Source: Emydura subglobosa
Taxonomy: Eukaryota > Chordata > Testudines > Chelidae
NCBI GenBank assembly: GCA_007922225.1
Contig: ML679989.1
Span: 19,551,570 to 19,615,569 of the forward strand
Reading direction: 5' to 3'
Length of the DNA: 64,000 nucleotides
In this document: positions 45,640 to 57,819 of the stretch, in pieces
How the letters are laid out: the number at the start of each line of letters is the position of its first letter
Position numbering within the stretch: the stretch's first letter is position 1
Notes under the pieces: generated by a model
Databases searched by the model: none
The model's input: the letters and a program-made list of their open reading frames with translations, nothing else
What the model was told of the DNA's origin: nothing
Program-made: the position numbers and the translations under genes

Positions 45640-46600
45640 CACAGTAACGCACCCCCTATGTCAAAGGGCAATACATGTTGGTAGCTAATGTCCTCTACTC
45701 TCACACCTAACAAAGCACATTATTAGACAAATTACAAAGTTCCTCAGCCTCAACACAGAGTCACAAACAGTCCCCTTGGGCATGCGAATCTATCTTGCCA
45801 CCCAGGCAAGCTAGATCCTATGGCAGAGGGTCACTTTACAGATCACTGAATATTCAAATTACTCCCAGTTGCAAAGAACCAGTCACTTATCCAGGTTGAT
45901 TTGCATCTTAGATCTCACACCAAAGTCAGTGCTTGTAGCCAATCCAGTAATAATAAACCATTAGTTAGTTTAACTAGGAAGAAGAAGAAATAAGTGTTAT
46001 TCAGAAGGTTAAAACAAATAAACACACACACAAATGCGTTGCAGTCTTAAATTTCAGGTGGTGATAGAGCTGAAGTATGCCAAGTCTATATGCCCATTAG
46101 GGCTAACCCAGGTTAGTCCTTGGGATCTCTTGCTTGTGTTTCGGAATTTTTGTCCCTTAGAGTCCAAACAGCATAAAAAGACTCCAGTTCCTTCTAGTCA
46201 GGGATTTTTATGCCAACCTCCGCAGAGGCCAAGCTGATGGGATGAGCACTTCTGCACATAACCTCTTCATGGGTGGGTGGAGGGAGCAAGTGACAAAGTA
46301 TTTGTTTCACGACAGCCCATTTGGATTCAACAGTCCTTCCTGCTGGGCAGGAGATGACACCTTCCGAAGGAATCCGGCATTTTGCATTGGGTGAAGTTCC
46401 CCCTCCCGCATTTGGTGAGTTACACAGTTTCAGAACACACATTTTGCAGTTCTAGAGCAAACACTTAAGTATTGCCTTAAAGCGTGGGATGGAGATGTTG
46501 TTTGTGGGATTAACACAGGCAATCCATAAAGTCTAAACACATTCTTATAACACTAATATCCATTTTAACTCTACTGACCCCTAGGTAAGCAGCCTGATTT
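45640..46600 (-). mobile_element. Unclassified repeat, possibly LTR element
   Basis: The segment resembles a chelonian interspersed repeat I know from its TGCTTGTAGCCAATCCAGTAATAATAAACC and AAGAAGAAGAAATAAGTGTTATT order. No coding domain, TATA/AATAAA pair or boundary could be fixed, so both strand and class are uncertain. Confidence 0.35.
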
Positions 46601-47810
46601 CCTGCTATGCATTTCAGTGTTCAGTGAGGCCTGGGGCCATGGCATAAGCTGGCACCTGATTTGCCACTCCTCTCCAGCCATGGCCATCTCTGATGCTTCA
46701 GAGGAAGGAAATCTACTCTTCAGCCTTCAGATTTGGGAGGTCTTGTGATAACGTCTTGCTGTGGCCTGGGCTGATGCACTGTGGGGAAGAGGTTGCAGGA
46801 AGCCTTCCTTCCTGAGCATACAGTCAGGCTAGCTCTGTTGCTCTCAAGGACATGCTAGGAGAGAGGACTGGTCAATGCATAGGCCATTGTAGCATGTCTT
46901 CAAGAGCGTGGTCTGCAAATTAGCAGATGTGCCCAAGCCCCCTCACCTATTGCATGTGCCTAGCATATTCGGGGGGCGGGGGGGGAGGGCAGGGGGCACC
47001 CTACTCCTGCTGAGGGAAGCGACAATTGGCTCTCCACAACATGGTGCCCAGACATGGCCATACAAGATGCCAGTTTCAGATTGACTCGGAAGCAGCAACT
47101 CTGCAGCCTCTCTCAGTACTGGCCAGGATGGGATTCAGCCCTGTAAGCTCCAGAGGACAGCACGGGCCCCTGACATTGTTCTCTCTTCCCTTCCTCCCAG
47201 TGACCTCTGAACATACTCTGACCGCATTCCCTTTTCCGGATAGAACAGCAGCTCCGCAGCACGCCTCTGGTGGCAAAGTGCAGCTACGGTAGGAGAAGGA
47301 TTTCACAAACCCGCTGGACGCTCCAGTGTGCTCTGGTTTAAAAAAAAAATCTTCTAACTTCACTTGTTAAAAAAGACATTTGTCTCAGGATGAAGGTTCC
47401 ACGTCAGGCTGCCAGACAGCGTTGAGCAGCCTGTATGATAAAGCAGCTGGAAAGTGTCAGCAGAGCTCAACAAACCAACGATCACAATACCCCACTGAAC
47501 AGTTTGACCTTCACAACAACATGGTGCAGCAGCCAACTCCCCTTGCTTTAATGAAACTCTAAAATGCTATTCTGGTGAGTTTCTTTTGTTGAAACAAAAT
47601 CCAAGTGAAGGAGCAAACCAGAGAAGGAGGAGTAAAATGCTTCTTGCTCTCTGCAGTGCAGGTCAGGTTTGTGCAGAGGGTGTCGGAGAGGAATGTGTGG
47701 CTAGCAAGTGAAAGAATGCATGCTGTTGGCAGGCAAGGAGTAAGCACACAGACTAACCTAACAAAAAGAGCAGACTAACTGAAGAATCATTTACCTCGTC
47801 ACATTCTCTA
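46601..47810. other. Unclassified sequence with a G-rich tract
   Basis: A G-rich run lies at 46972-47000. No gene or named family is recognised. Confidence 0.45.
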
Positions 47811-47814
47811 GGTA

Positions 47815-49236
47815 ATGGAGCTCATCATCAGCCTACACGTCTACTCAGTCCTACTTCTTGTTCAGTCAATCGCTATGACAAGTTTGGTTACATTTATGGG
47901 AGATGATGCTGCCTGCTTCTTATTTACAATGTCACCTGAAGGTGAAAATAAGGATTCACATGGCACTGTTGTAGCCGGTGTTGCAAGATATTTATGTGCC
48001 AGGTGCTCTAAACATTCGTATGCCCCTTTATGCTTCAACCACCATTACAGAGGACATGCTTCCATGCGGATGACAGGTTCTGTTCTATAATGATCCAAAG
48101 CAGTGCGAACGGCTGCATGATCATTTTAATCATCTGAGTCAGATGCCACCAACAGAAAGTTGATTTTCTTTTTTGGTGGTTTAGGTTCTGTAATTTCTGC
48201 TTTGGAGTGTTACTCTTTTAAGACTTCTGACAGCATGTTCCACATCTTGTCCTTCTCAGATTTTGGAAGGCAGTTCAGATTCTTAAACCTTGGGTCAAAT
48301 GTTGTAGCTATCTTTAGAAATCTCATATCTCATCTCATCATATCTCATACCTTCTTTGCATTTTATCAAATCTACAGTGAAAATATTCTTAAATAGAACA
48401 ACATGTGCTGGGTCATCATTTAAGACTGCCATAACACAAAATATATGGTAGAATATGGGTAAAACCACAGAGCAGGAGACATACAATTCTCCCCCAAAGG
48501 AGTTCAGTCACAAATTTAATTAATGCATTATATTTTTTAATGAGCACCATCAGCATGGAAGCATGTCCACTGCAATAGTGACCAAAGCTTGAAGGGGCAT
48601 ATGTATGTTTAGCATATCTGGCACGTAAATACCTTGCAACACTGGTTACAACAGTGCCACGTGAATGGCTGGTCTCACTTTCAGACGACATTATTAATAA
48701 GAAGCGGTCAGCATTATCTCCTGTAAATGTAACCAAACTTGTTTGTCTTAGCAATTGACTGAACAAGAAGTAGGACTGAGTGGACTTGTAGACTCTAAAG
48801 ATTTACATTGTTTTATTTTTCAGTGCAGTTATGTAACAAAAAAATCTATATTTGTAAATTGCATTTTCACGATAAAGAAATTACACTACAGTACTTGTAT
48901 GAGGTGAACTGAAAAATACTATTTCTTTTGTTTATCATTTTTACAATGCAAACATTCATAATAAATAAAGTGAGCACTGTACACTTTGAATTGTGTTGCA
49001 ATTGAAATCAATATTTTTGAAAATGTAGAAAACATCCAAAAATATTTAAAATGGTATTTTATTATTGTTTAATACATTTAAAAATATAGAAAAACATCCA
49101 AAAATATTCATAATTAATTTAAATTGGTATTCTGTTAACAGTGTGATTAAAACTTTAATTTGTTTTAACTCGATTAAAAAAATTAATTGTGATTAATCAA
49201 TCACTTGAGTTAACTGCAATTAATTGACAGCCCTAC
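47815..49236 (-). mobile_element. hAT transposon, fold-back derivative
   Basis: The minus strand carries a decayed hAT transposase whose C-terminal part lies at 47840-48120. A near-complement of that same part lies at 48545-48792, so arms of about 245 bases flank a 470-base centre (48075-48544). Right of the second arm an AT-rich UTR-like stretch runs to the terminal GACAGCCCTA at 49227-49236. The left end lacks this terminal portion and is truncated. The N-terminal BED zinc finger region is missing, so the copy was probably non-autonomous when it moved. An alternative is two separate inverted insertions, but the uninterrupted centre argues against that. Confidence 0.75.
47840..48530 (-). pseudogene. 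hAT transposase C-terminal half, broken
   Basis: On the minus strand the region reads LPIFYHIFCVMAVLNDDPAH near 48430-48490, FKNIFTVDLIKCKEG near 48360-48400, and then the C-terminal dimerisation block HLAHKYLATPATTVPCESLF near 47945-48005. The block ends with SGDIVNKKQAASSPINVTKL near 47880-47940. HLA-KYL-TPATTVPCE-LFS is the hATC signature used for dimerisation. Stops and small indels break the frame. Confidence 0.75.
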
Positions 49237-50640
49237 TGATAACCTTTGCAAAACCATTTGACTGCTATAGATGGCTGCGCATGCAGATGGGCATAAGCTC
49301 CGCACCAGCAATGTTCCAGAGAAGACTCGCACAAGTGCAGGAGGGACTGCCTGAGGTGGAAATAATTGCAGATGATATTCTCATTGAAGGTGAAGGGAAC
49401 AATGATACAGAAACTGATTACTTATGTCCTTCAGGTTCAAGAACATAAAACTCAGCCCAGAAAAAATGCAGCTGAAAGAGTGTGACGTGACATACGTTGG
49501 ACATCTGCTCACATTGGACTGCTGCTCTCAGAAGAGAGATTGAAAATAGATCACAACCAGATCAAGGCAGTGAGAGACATGCCAGCTCCAGTGAATATGA
49601 AAGGGATACAGTGTTTCAAAGGAATAATATATATTCTATCCACAGTGGGCCGCAGTAGCAGAACCCATATGTCAGGTCGCAAGGCAGGATGTCGAGTGGG
49701 ATTGGGCAGGTCCCCAATAGCAATCATTTGACAAGCTGAAATGGTAATGGATACCCTTGTCCTGAAGTACTACCACCCGGGAGAGCCACTGACACTCCTG
49801 TGTGATACATCAGAAAAAAGATTGGGTGTAGCTCTTTTGCAGGAGCAGCCAGTCACTTGTCAGCAGAGCCCTGTGAGAGTCTGAACAGGGCTGCATCTAA
49901 ATAAAAAAAGAGCTTCTGGCTGTGGTATTTGGAGTGGAGCAATTCCATCAATAAAACTTTGGCCACCCAGTAATACTGCAATCAGATCACAAAGCACTAG
50001 AGACAATCATGGCCAAGCCCTTTCTTAGTGCTCCAAAGAGATTGTAGTGCATGCTCCAGCACTACCAGGTAAAGAACAGATATTGTCCGGGACAATTGCT
50101 TGTGTTAGCTTACACTCTGAGCAGGGCATATCTACAGAGCATCAGCGAGTTGGGGAAAGGGGATCAGGACACTAAATTAATTAACATGTTGCACTATCTC
50201 CCAGTTTGAACAGCAAAGCTGATGGAAATGAAAGAGGCTATGGAGAAGGACATCCAACTACAGGCAGTCAACAGAACAACGCTAGCAAGGTATCCAGAAG
50301 AAAAAGCCAAGTACTGCTAGAAGCAGCATGATATTTTCAAATTAAGCATGAGCTGGGTGTGCAGGATGAAATCTTATTTCAAGGCTAGAGAACTGTTGTC
50401 CCCACCTCACTGCATTAGGATATCATGCAAAATATACCTGCCTCTCACCTGGTATTGACAGCTGCCTTAGACAGGTGTGAGAGTGTGTTTACTGGCCAGA
50501 AATTAATGCACAACTCTGCTCCTTGATAGAAGGGCACGACATCTGCTGGTTGTGTGATAATTGCCAGCAGAAAGAGACTGTTACCACATGAGCTGCCCAA
50601 TCAACCAAGCAAAAAGATGGAAGTGAACTTATTTATCTTT
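49237..50640 (+). pseudogene. Ty3/Gypsy pol fragment (RT, RNase H, integrase)
   Basis: Plus-strand translations in shifting frames show RT (FDCYRWLRMQMGISSAPAMFQ, then IIADDILIEGE with the catalytic ADD at 49368-49376). The RNase H region follows (TLLCDTSEKRLGVALLQ near 49795-49845), and then an integrase zinc-binding-like region to about 50600. At least five stops or frame breaks are present, so it is inactive. Its left end abuts the hAT terminus at 49236/49237. The protease, gag and LTRs are absent. The gag remnant at 11.2-11.9 kb could come from the same family, but the sequence does not prove it. Confidence 0.85.
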
Positions 50641-50764
50641 AAGGAAAAGCAATACTTGATTGATACTATTTAATTTTTTGGGAGGGTGATGCCCTGCCTG
50701 ATACAAGAAGCAATTCAGTGATTGGTAAACTGAAGCCTCTTTGATACGGCACTCTGGGTACTGT

Positions 50765-51209
50765 ATTCACTTTTCACAAAGCGATCACTTTATATCTGAC
50801 CTATCAGCCCTCACAAAGGAAATCTGCACAACTCTTTCAAAAGACAAGCCTGCGAGCTTAAATTCATAACTTTGCTAGTCACTAAAAATCATGGACTGAA
50901 AGAGACACTGGATGCATGACTTATTACAACAATCTGTAACCCTCTAACAACATCCGCACCAGGTTGCTTACTCTCACTTTCCACTTTACGACTGAAGAAG
51001 TGTTAACGGGCCATTTCACCTTGAATGGTCTATTGAAATGTGTGTTAACTATTTATGCTAAACAAGGTGTTCCATCTTGTATTTAGCAGTGACACTTCTG
51101 AGTTAGTTTCCCAGACCTGAAGAAGAGCTCTGTGTAAGCTCAAAAGCTTATCTCTCTCACCAACAGAAGTTGGTCCAATAAAAGACATGACCTCACCCAC
51201 CTTGTCCTC
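50765..51209 (+). mobile_element. Penelope-like element 3' end
   Basis: The segment from TTTTCACAAAGCGATCAC to CCTCACCCACCTTGTCCTC includes the end of the endonuclease frame and the full 3' tail. It parallels the complement of 5.66-6.06 kb. No 5' part is present. Confidence 0.8.
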
Positions 51210-54060
51210 TTGGGTAACAATTTTTGGTGTAACCTTTAAGAAATGAACCCCTTATATATCAACCATAATCCTAGGCTCGGAAACCAGAGTTCACACTCTT
51301 GTTGTGTTGCAATCTGAGACAGTTCATACACACGGGGTAGATTTTCAAATGAGCTCTGCTCCAGATTAGGAGCATATTCTCAATGGAGCTGTGGAGTGCT
51401 TTTGGAAAATCTGGCCAATGTTGCCAGTGAGCAAGAAAAATTTGAGTGGTGAAAATACTTCTCAGGCAGCAGGTTGGGATTCAGTTTTTCTGCAGAAGAA
51501 AATTAACTAGCTCTTCCGGCTGCAAAATCCTCGTGTGATTTCAAAAAATACCTCTCCATATAATTTACAATGAAATCCCCCCTTAATTGTAGTAGCCGAT
51601 GGGAATTACTACCCAAATAATATAACAGAAGGGCTCAGTGTCTGTGTGATGCAAGTAAAAACTCCCAGCTTGACTGAGCTTAAAGTCTTGCCCATAGAAC
51701 AGAAGGATCTGCTGGCTTTTACTCAGTCATTCCTGTAGGCTGTGCCTCTGGGCTGAGCAGGGGGCAGGGGAGTGCGAAGGCATTGCCTGGGGAAAGGGTT
51801 GGGCCCTTTTTGTTCTCTCATTGATGATTCAGGTCAGCACAGAAAGGATCTAGGAGAGTGAAAGTAAAAAGAGAGTGGGAATTCACCCCTCCAGCTTGAC
51901 GTGGAGACATACCCACAGAGTGACAGCCACGTGAAAATGTCACAAAAAGAGATGGGGCATTAATAGGAAAACTTTCCATCAGGAATGTCGTTCTCTTTAT
52001 TCTTCTTCCTTTGTGTCAAAGTTTTCCGTTTCTTTCAGGTGAAGCCCAGACCTTCCCCAAACCGGCGTTATTTATTCTCCCTTCACATGGCTCAAATTCT
52101 TTTTATAAATTCAATAATGATTTTACAAAAAGTCATTACTGCCTCCACACCCTGAACTCTCCTTTTCACACAAAGTGCCCACGCTTGTGGGCTGGGTGCA
52201 TCCCGTCATGGTACCCAAAAGGGCTCCAGATTCTGCTGGAGACATAAAAGAATGTACAGACTGCTTTTCTAAAGGAGAGGAACATGTCTCCATAGCCTGC
52301 CAATTTCATTCCATAACGCACACCCCTCGACCGGAGGAGAATTGGGTCGTGAGTTCTGTGCCATTTATAAAACGCGGAGAGGGATTTTTCTATTTCCTGG
52401 TCATTTTTTGTGTTTTGCAGTAAATTATTCCCAAACCATCAATATATCAAATACTTTCCTTACACTTTATCGGGTTTGGGGCTCAGCAACGTTCAGGGCC
52501 AATTGTAGTGCTGCCTGGTCTGACTCTGCTTAAAGCCTGTTCATTTTGCGGTGAAAGTGGCAATATTTAATCTGCTAAGCGTAGAGTAGTTTGTGACGGG
52601 AGCAGGTGCAGTTTATTAGATTGTAATTATGCGCAGGAACATTTAAGTGGAGGTTTTCTAAGGCACAAAGGGCAATAAAGCATACAACACCCAGCTCCCC
52701 GTTGTGTCTTTGACAATCTCTGCCTTATATTTGAATTGTGAAATCTTGGCCCCATTGAAGTCAAGGGGAATTTTACCATTGGCTTTAGTGGCATCTGGAT
52801 TTCACCCCAAATCCTTGTACTCCTGGAACCAAAAAGAAAAGCTGGCTGATCTATCTCATGATCATGACTGAACACATTTGTACTGAACCGCCTTTTGTGT
52901 ATTTTTAGCAGGCAGATGTACCTGGTTACCTTTTCACAAGTAAGACGGATGGGCCTCAAAAGATTAAGCTTTTTCTATATAATTAGAATTGCTATAATTA
53001 CTTGTTTTATGGAATTAGAATTATTTTTATTCCACTAACAATGTTTTGGTCAAGGTTATTCTGTTCCTTTTATCATGAAATATTTAATTCCTATGCCAGC
53101 CATATTCACAGTCTCTTGTTTTCAGTATTATACAGTATGCAGCATTCTACACATTCAATTTGTAATTTGAGAATGTGTCAATATAGATGTTGCTCTGCTC
53201 TGTTATTCTGCAATAATTGGGATCTATAACACAAAGAATACACACCGCTCATTTGCCATGTGACAGAAGGAAGAAGAATTGTATTGTCCTTTAATTCAAC
53301 AGTGTACACCATGCACTCCATAAATCTGCAATACATACACAGGATTTGTATGAAAATATTTTTGCTATCTTTACATCTAGGTTTCTAGCCATTAGCATAC
53401 TTTACTACTGTCATTACAGGAAAACACAACACAGACAATGTACTATTTTCACCACAAAGTGACAGGACTATGTATCTATCAGTGCTAATGCACTGTGCTG
53501 TACGATAATTACTAATGCTTTTCTTATGTACATATTTTCCTTAAGAGTGAAGTCTGAAAAGACATTGAGCTAGTAACATTGCATGGAAACCTTATTCTCT
53601 ATGGAGCTGCTTGTATGAGAATCAGTCAGTCATTTCGTAGATTCTGTACCATTACCATGATACTCAACCATCACATCATCTGACACTTACATTATGCCTT
53701 CATACAGCCATAGCACAAGGTCAGGAAACGGAAAGAGAAGCAAACCCCTCCCTCTCCATGGTAGAAGGGCAACCTTTATGATTACTCATGTTACAGATGT
53801 AAGCAACAAACCACCATTATCTGGGCATGTTCTGTACACACAAACTTCCTGGTGAATTGCCCTGAGCCTTCCTCAAAACTCAGACCAACATCAAACGAAT
53901 TTTGTATATACTGCTAGTGTTTGGATATCTAGCTCCCTTTTTACACACACTCACACACACTCTCTCCCCTCCCTACCCCACCCCTGCTCTCTGTCTGGGT
54001 GCCAAACTTGAGAAACGCTGGCACTTAAAAATTGAGGCATTCAAAGTGACTGAAAACTGT
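51210..54060. other. Mostly unclassified sequence
   Basis: An antisense copy of the old repeat core lies at 52751-52770 (CCCATTGAAGTCAAGGGGAA). (CA)n/(CT)n microsatellite sequence lies at 53943-53975. Frames at 52011-52533, 52627 and 53002 have no domain. No gene is recognised. Confidence 0.45.
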
Positions 54061-54065
54061 TGGCC

Positions 54066-54166
54066 TCTCTCTCTCCAACAGAAGTTGGTTCGATATTAAG
54101 ATATTACCTCACCCACTATGTCTCTCTAGTGTCCCGGGACCAACACGGCTACGCCTACACTGCATA
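54066..54166 (+). mobile_element. Penelope-like 3' tail with distal end
   Basis: CTCTCTCCAACAGAAGTTGG, a diverged GATATTACCTCACCCAC, and the distal CCGGGACCAACACGGCTACG are the last 100 bases of the tail. This copy and the minus copy at 44.3 kb preserve the terminal GGGACC-ACACGGCTAC stretch. Confidence 0.8.
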
Positions 54167-54409
54167 AAGCCTATACATATGTCAGCCACATACAAAAATA
54201 GTCTGTAGCATATATACACACACAAAATGATAGAGTTCACAAGATTATCTCAATCTAGGAGCTGCATTAATTTGTCACCCAGATATGGAATTTGCCTACG
54301 TCTCTCTCTTCTCTCTTCCTTACAATCATGGTATCAGCTCCTACAGCCCAGCAGATTCCCAAGAAACCAAAGAATGACTAAAACTCATTCTACATAGATG
54401 GTATTAAGA

Positions 54410-54490
54410 CTTGAAGAAGAGCTCTGTGTAAGCTCTCTCACCAACGGAAGTTGGTCCAATAAAAGATGTTACCTCCCCCACCTTGTCTCG
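54410..54490 (+). mobile_element. Penelope-like 3' tail, short copy
   Basis: TTGAAGAAGAGCTCTGTGTAAGCTC is followed directly by TCTCACCAACGGAAGTTGG (an internal deletion relative to other copies) and CCAATAAAAGATGTTACCTCC. It lies 244 bases after another tail in the same orientation. Confidence 0.8.
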
Positions 54491-55575
54491 GTAGTAAGAA
54501 ACTCACTATTGGAGATCCAGTATTTAGTCTCAATCAACATCAGCACTTCATTACCCACAATGTCTCTGGAAGGAGGTGCACTCATTTCCTAAAGCACCCC
54601 CTTGTGTCGGGGTGCAACACTGCAAGGGTCTGTCATCTCCAACACTTTCTGTAGGCCACCTCCTTGTCACTGAGTCCTCTGTGGCTCAGCGCTCCAGCTA
54701 AGTCCCATGAAGTTCAGTCCCCTTCCTGGGCAACATGAAGGGCCAACCAAAAGTTCACAAAACGTCCCAACACAGAACTGAGTCTTCAGTTCCCCTTTTT
54801 GGCTATTCTTTCGCCTGTGCTTTGGCACGGCGCAGTGCTGTGTCTGGGCTCAATGTTCTTTATGCTGGGCTTGCATGTCCCTTCCTCAAGTGCCAGTAGG
54901 GATGGATTCTCGGCCCACCCTCTCCGCTGGGTTCTGGTCTAAACCCCCTGTATTAAGCAGCTAGGTCTGCTTCTTCAGATGTGCTGCTGTTTCCCTGGTC
55001 TGCTTCCGACCTCTAAGCTCCCTTGTGCTGCTCTCCCCACAGCCTTTGCGTAACATAGCCTCCCTTTGGTTCTCAGGCTTCTGGCTTCTCCCTTCTCTGC
55101 TGAACTAATAAGCCTTCCACCTCGCGCAGGCTCCACTGAAGAGCTTTACTGACCCTGCCTTAAGGGCTCCCACGCAGGAGCCTAACCTGCTCTCTGTGGG
55201 TCTTCCTACCTGGCTTCTTGCTGCTTTGAGGCCTGTCTCAGCCTCCTCCCACTCCTCCTCCACCTCCCCAGCACACACAGGGAAGTCCTGCCTCCTCTTT
55301 AGTCTTTTCCCTATTGAGTCCTTATACTAAACCCGAATTTATCCCATTGTTCTAACCACTAGCTGGATACTTGTAATGGGTTACTGTCAACAGAAACAGG
55401 ACTCTGGGTAGCCCACAGCATCTCAGAAGTCTGTTCTAAACTAGATAGACAGATGGAAAGAGCTCCGTCAACTCAGGTCTTTGACTACTTCTGTTATTGG
55501 CACCAAGTAGTACATTTGTGTGTTGACCTTTATTCATAAATACTTAATGCCTGATTCTTTCCATTTAAATCCCAG
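54491..55575. other. Unclassified, C/T-rich, possibly retroviral interior
   Basis: The stretch is pyrimidine-rich on the plus strand and has no open frame with a domain. Its composition resembles LTR-element leader sequence, but no TATA, AATAAA or PBS pattern was found, so no class is assigned. Confidence 0.35.
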
Positions 55576-55579
55576 CCCT

Positions 55580-56250
55580 ATCACTCTTCAGAGCATTGCT
55601 CATGTCAGGGCATAATTTCAGATTTATCCACCCTTATGGTGAATTCAACCCATCCACCAAAAGCGTCTCAACAACTCCAGTCACCCATTCTCTTGTGTTC
55701 CTTAAAGTCAGAAGTAAGTCGTCTGCATATAGACTAGTTTCTACCTCTCAGTCTCCAAACTTAATTTCTTCTATTCTTTGGTGATCTGCTAACAGCTAAG
55801 CCAGTATCTCAGTTCCCAATGTCAAAAGTAGCAGTGCAAGGGGACAGTCTTCCTTGTCCCAAATGGGACTGGTCAGAGGATGTGGTGTTGCTGAAAACTG
55901 TAGAGAGGATGGTGTTTTATAGAGCAGTTTGACCCAAGCTATGAAGTATTCTCCTTTGCTATGACATTTCATGGCTGTGTATAAAAAATCACAGTCAATC
56001 TTATCAGATGGTTTTTCAACAGCTATTGGGAAAGCTGCTGCTGCCCTGTGGAGGGTTAGTCTGATGTATCACATTCAATATTTTCCTTGCATAGTCTGCT
56101 AATAATTAAACTTTTAACAAGCCTGACCCAGTCTGGTTGAATAAATCATCCAAGTTTATACTGTAATCTAAGACTGTGGCTAATATTTTGCCATCACAAT
56201 TGGAGAGCCACTGATCTGTCACTCCCATATTCTAGGGAATCTGCTTTGTT
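55580..56250 (-). pseudogene. L1/Tx1-like reverse transcriptase fragment
   Basis: On the minus strand, moving left, the translation shows DFLYTAMKCHSKGEYFIAWV (from about 55985), then VKLLYK, a degenerate QGCPLSPLL-type block near 55830-55860 (reads DCPLALLLL), and SLYADDLLLTL with YADD encoded at 55718-55729. This is the order of RT motifs in L1-clade LINEs (F-D-L-Y, QG, Y-DD). The YADD catalytic pair is intact, but the QG of the preceding motif is lost and frames shift. No endonuclease or 3' UTR is recognised nearby. It differs from the CR1 copies elsewhere in the window. Confidence 0.75.
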
Positions 56251-57815
56251 TTTCAGTAAAATTATACAATATATGAACTAGAGGTTCTTTATGACCTAGA
56301 TGAAATAAAATGTTTTTAATGCTTGTTTTCATTTTGTATATTTTTGGGGGAGTGGTGATAGTGGTGCTTTTAAAGGTATAGTTGATTTTGGGTAGGAGGA
56401 TTCATCTTTTGGTTTAAATTGTATTTAAAAATTTGTATCTCTTTGACTGAGCTTTTAAGGGTGCCAAGATATTTTAAGCCCATGTTGATTTTGAAGTCTG
56501 GATTTATTTTATCTGCATTATAGCTTCAGGCAAAGATGCTCTATTAATAAATATGAATTCAGAATTTTCGTTGTATAGGACAGTGTTGCACCAGTCAGAC
56601 TCTGACCACAGCAGAGAGAGTTGATCTTTAAACTTCTTACAGAACTAAGAATATGCTTTTGTTTTCAAAATGTAAAAAAGCAGGCGGCTTTGTAGCGACA
56701 TTTTTAGGATCACAAAGGACAAAAGTTCACTTTTTTTAGCACATGTGCTGACTCACTTGTGACTCAGCAGTGACACAGGAGTATTTCTCAGCGTGGAGGA
56801 TTTTTTCCTGTAACTTGGTGTCTCAGTGAGTTTATCATGAACACGTGTAACATGCACACTGAGAAGCAGACTGGCTCTGAAAGTGTCTGCAGTCATTTGA
56901 CTTTTCTCTTTACTCCAAACGCTGTTCATCACAATGAATGCATGTTCTGCTGGACTGTTTGTTCCTGGCACACACACAGTGGAGTCTGCTCAGTACAGCT
57001 GCACATCTTGAACAAACATTTCTAGTTACTAAAAATTAAGATTGTAGTGGATGAAAGTGGTAGATTTCAGACATTTCAGAAGGACACCGGGACGTCACAA
57101 GAAAAACCAGAACTATCTCAGTGAAACCAGGATGTGTAATCATTTGAACTGATAAGAAAAATTCTAGCCCCCAGGAGAATTATTTTCCTTATATATGTAT
57201 ATAGGGGCTGCTTCCACCTCCATCTTTGCTATACATTTGCAGTTTAGGTCATATGAGCAAATAAAGGAAGGAAAATTGGCTGTATCACAAAGGAAGTAAC
57301 CATCCCCCATGACGACACAATGGCGGGGACAGTTAGAGGAGGAGAAGTGAGAAAGAAGATAGTGGAATGGGGAAAATAAGAGCAGGATAGGATGAGCCAA
57401 GGTCTCTCTTTCCCAGCCTTTCCCTCATGGGATAATTAGGATGTATTTATCTTTAACTGCAGAGTCAGTCCATTGTTCGGTGGATTGTGTTGATTAAAAT
57501 TCTGTGTTTAAATTTTATATACTGATCCTTGGCCAGAACCTGAGGTCTGTGCTAGGTGAACATGGCATATAACAGGAGACGGGTGCCAAGATATTTTAAG
57601 TCCATTTTGTATTCAGCCAGTGCTGCATAGTTGGGCACCAAGCCAGTCCCCTGATGTAACTTAGAGCAGCCTGAAGACTATTTTAACTGTAACCCCCTTC
57701 TTTTTCTGAGTTACTTGGGAGCAGGCAACACTCCCCGGTGTGCAAGGGTGCCTAAGGTTGCTGACAACAAAGGAGATCCTGAGTATCCCAGTGATGATGT
57801 AGGATAGGTAGGAAT
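56251..57815. other. Unclassified sequence
   Basis: Two identical 20-base strings (GGGTGCCAAGATATTTTAAG) lie at 56459-56478 and 57581-57600. Upstream RT-like sequence of the L1/Tx1 copy may extend to about 56500 but is too degraded to call. No gene is recognised. Confidence 0.45.
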
Positions 57816-57819
57816 CCTC

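Noticed and set aside
46972..47000. G-rich run as a regulatory quadruplex
   Set aside because: A quadruplex could form, but no promoter or gene context is present to give it meaning.
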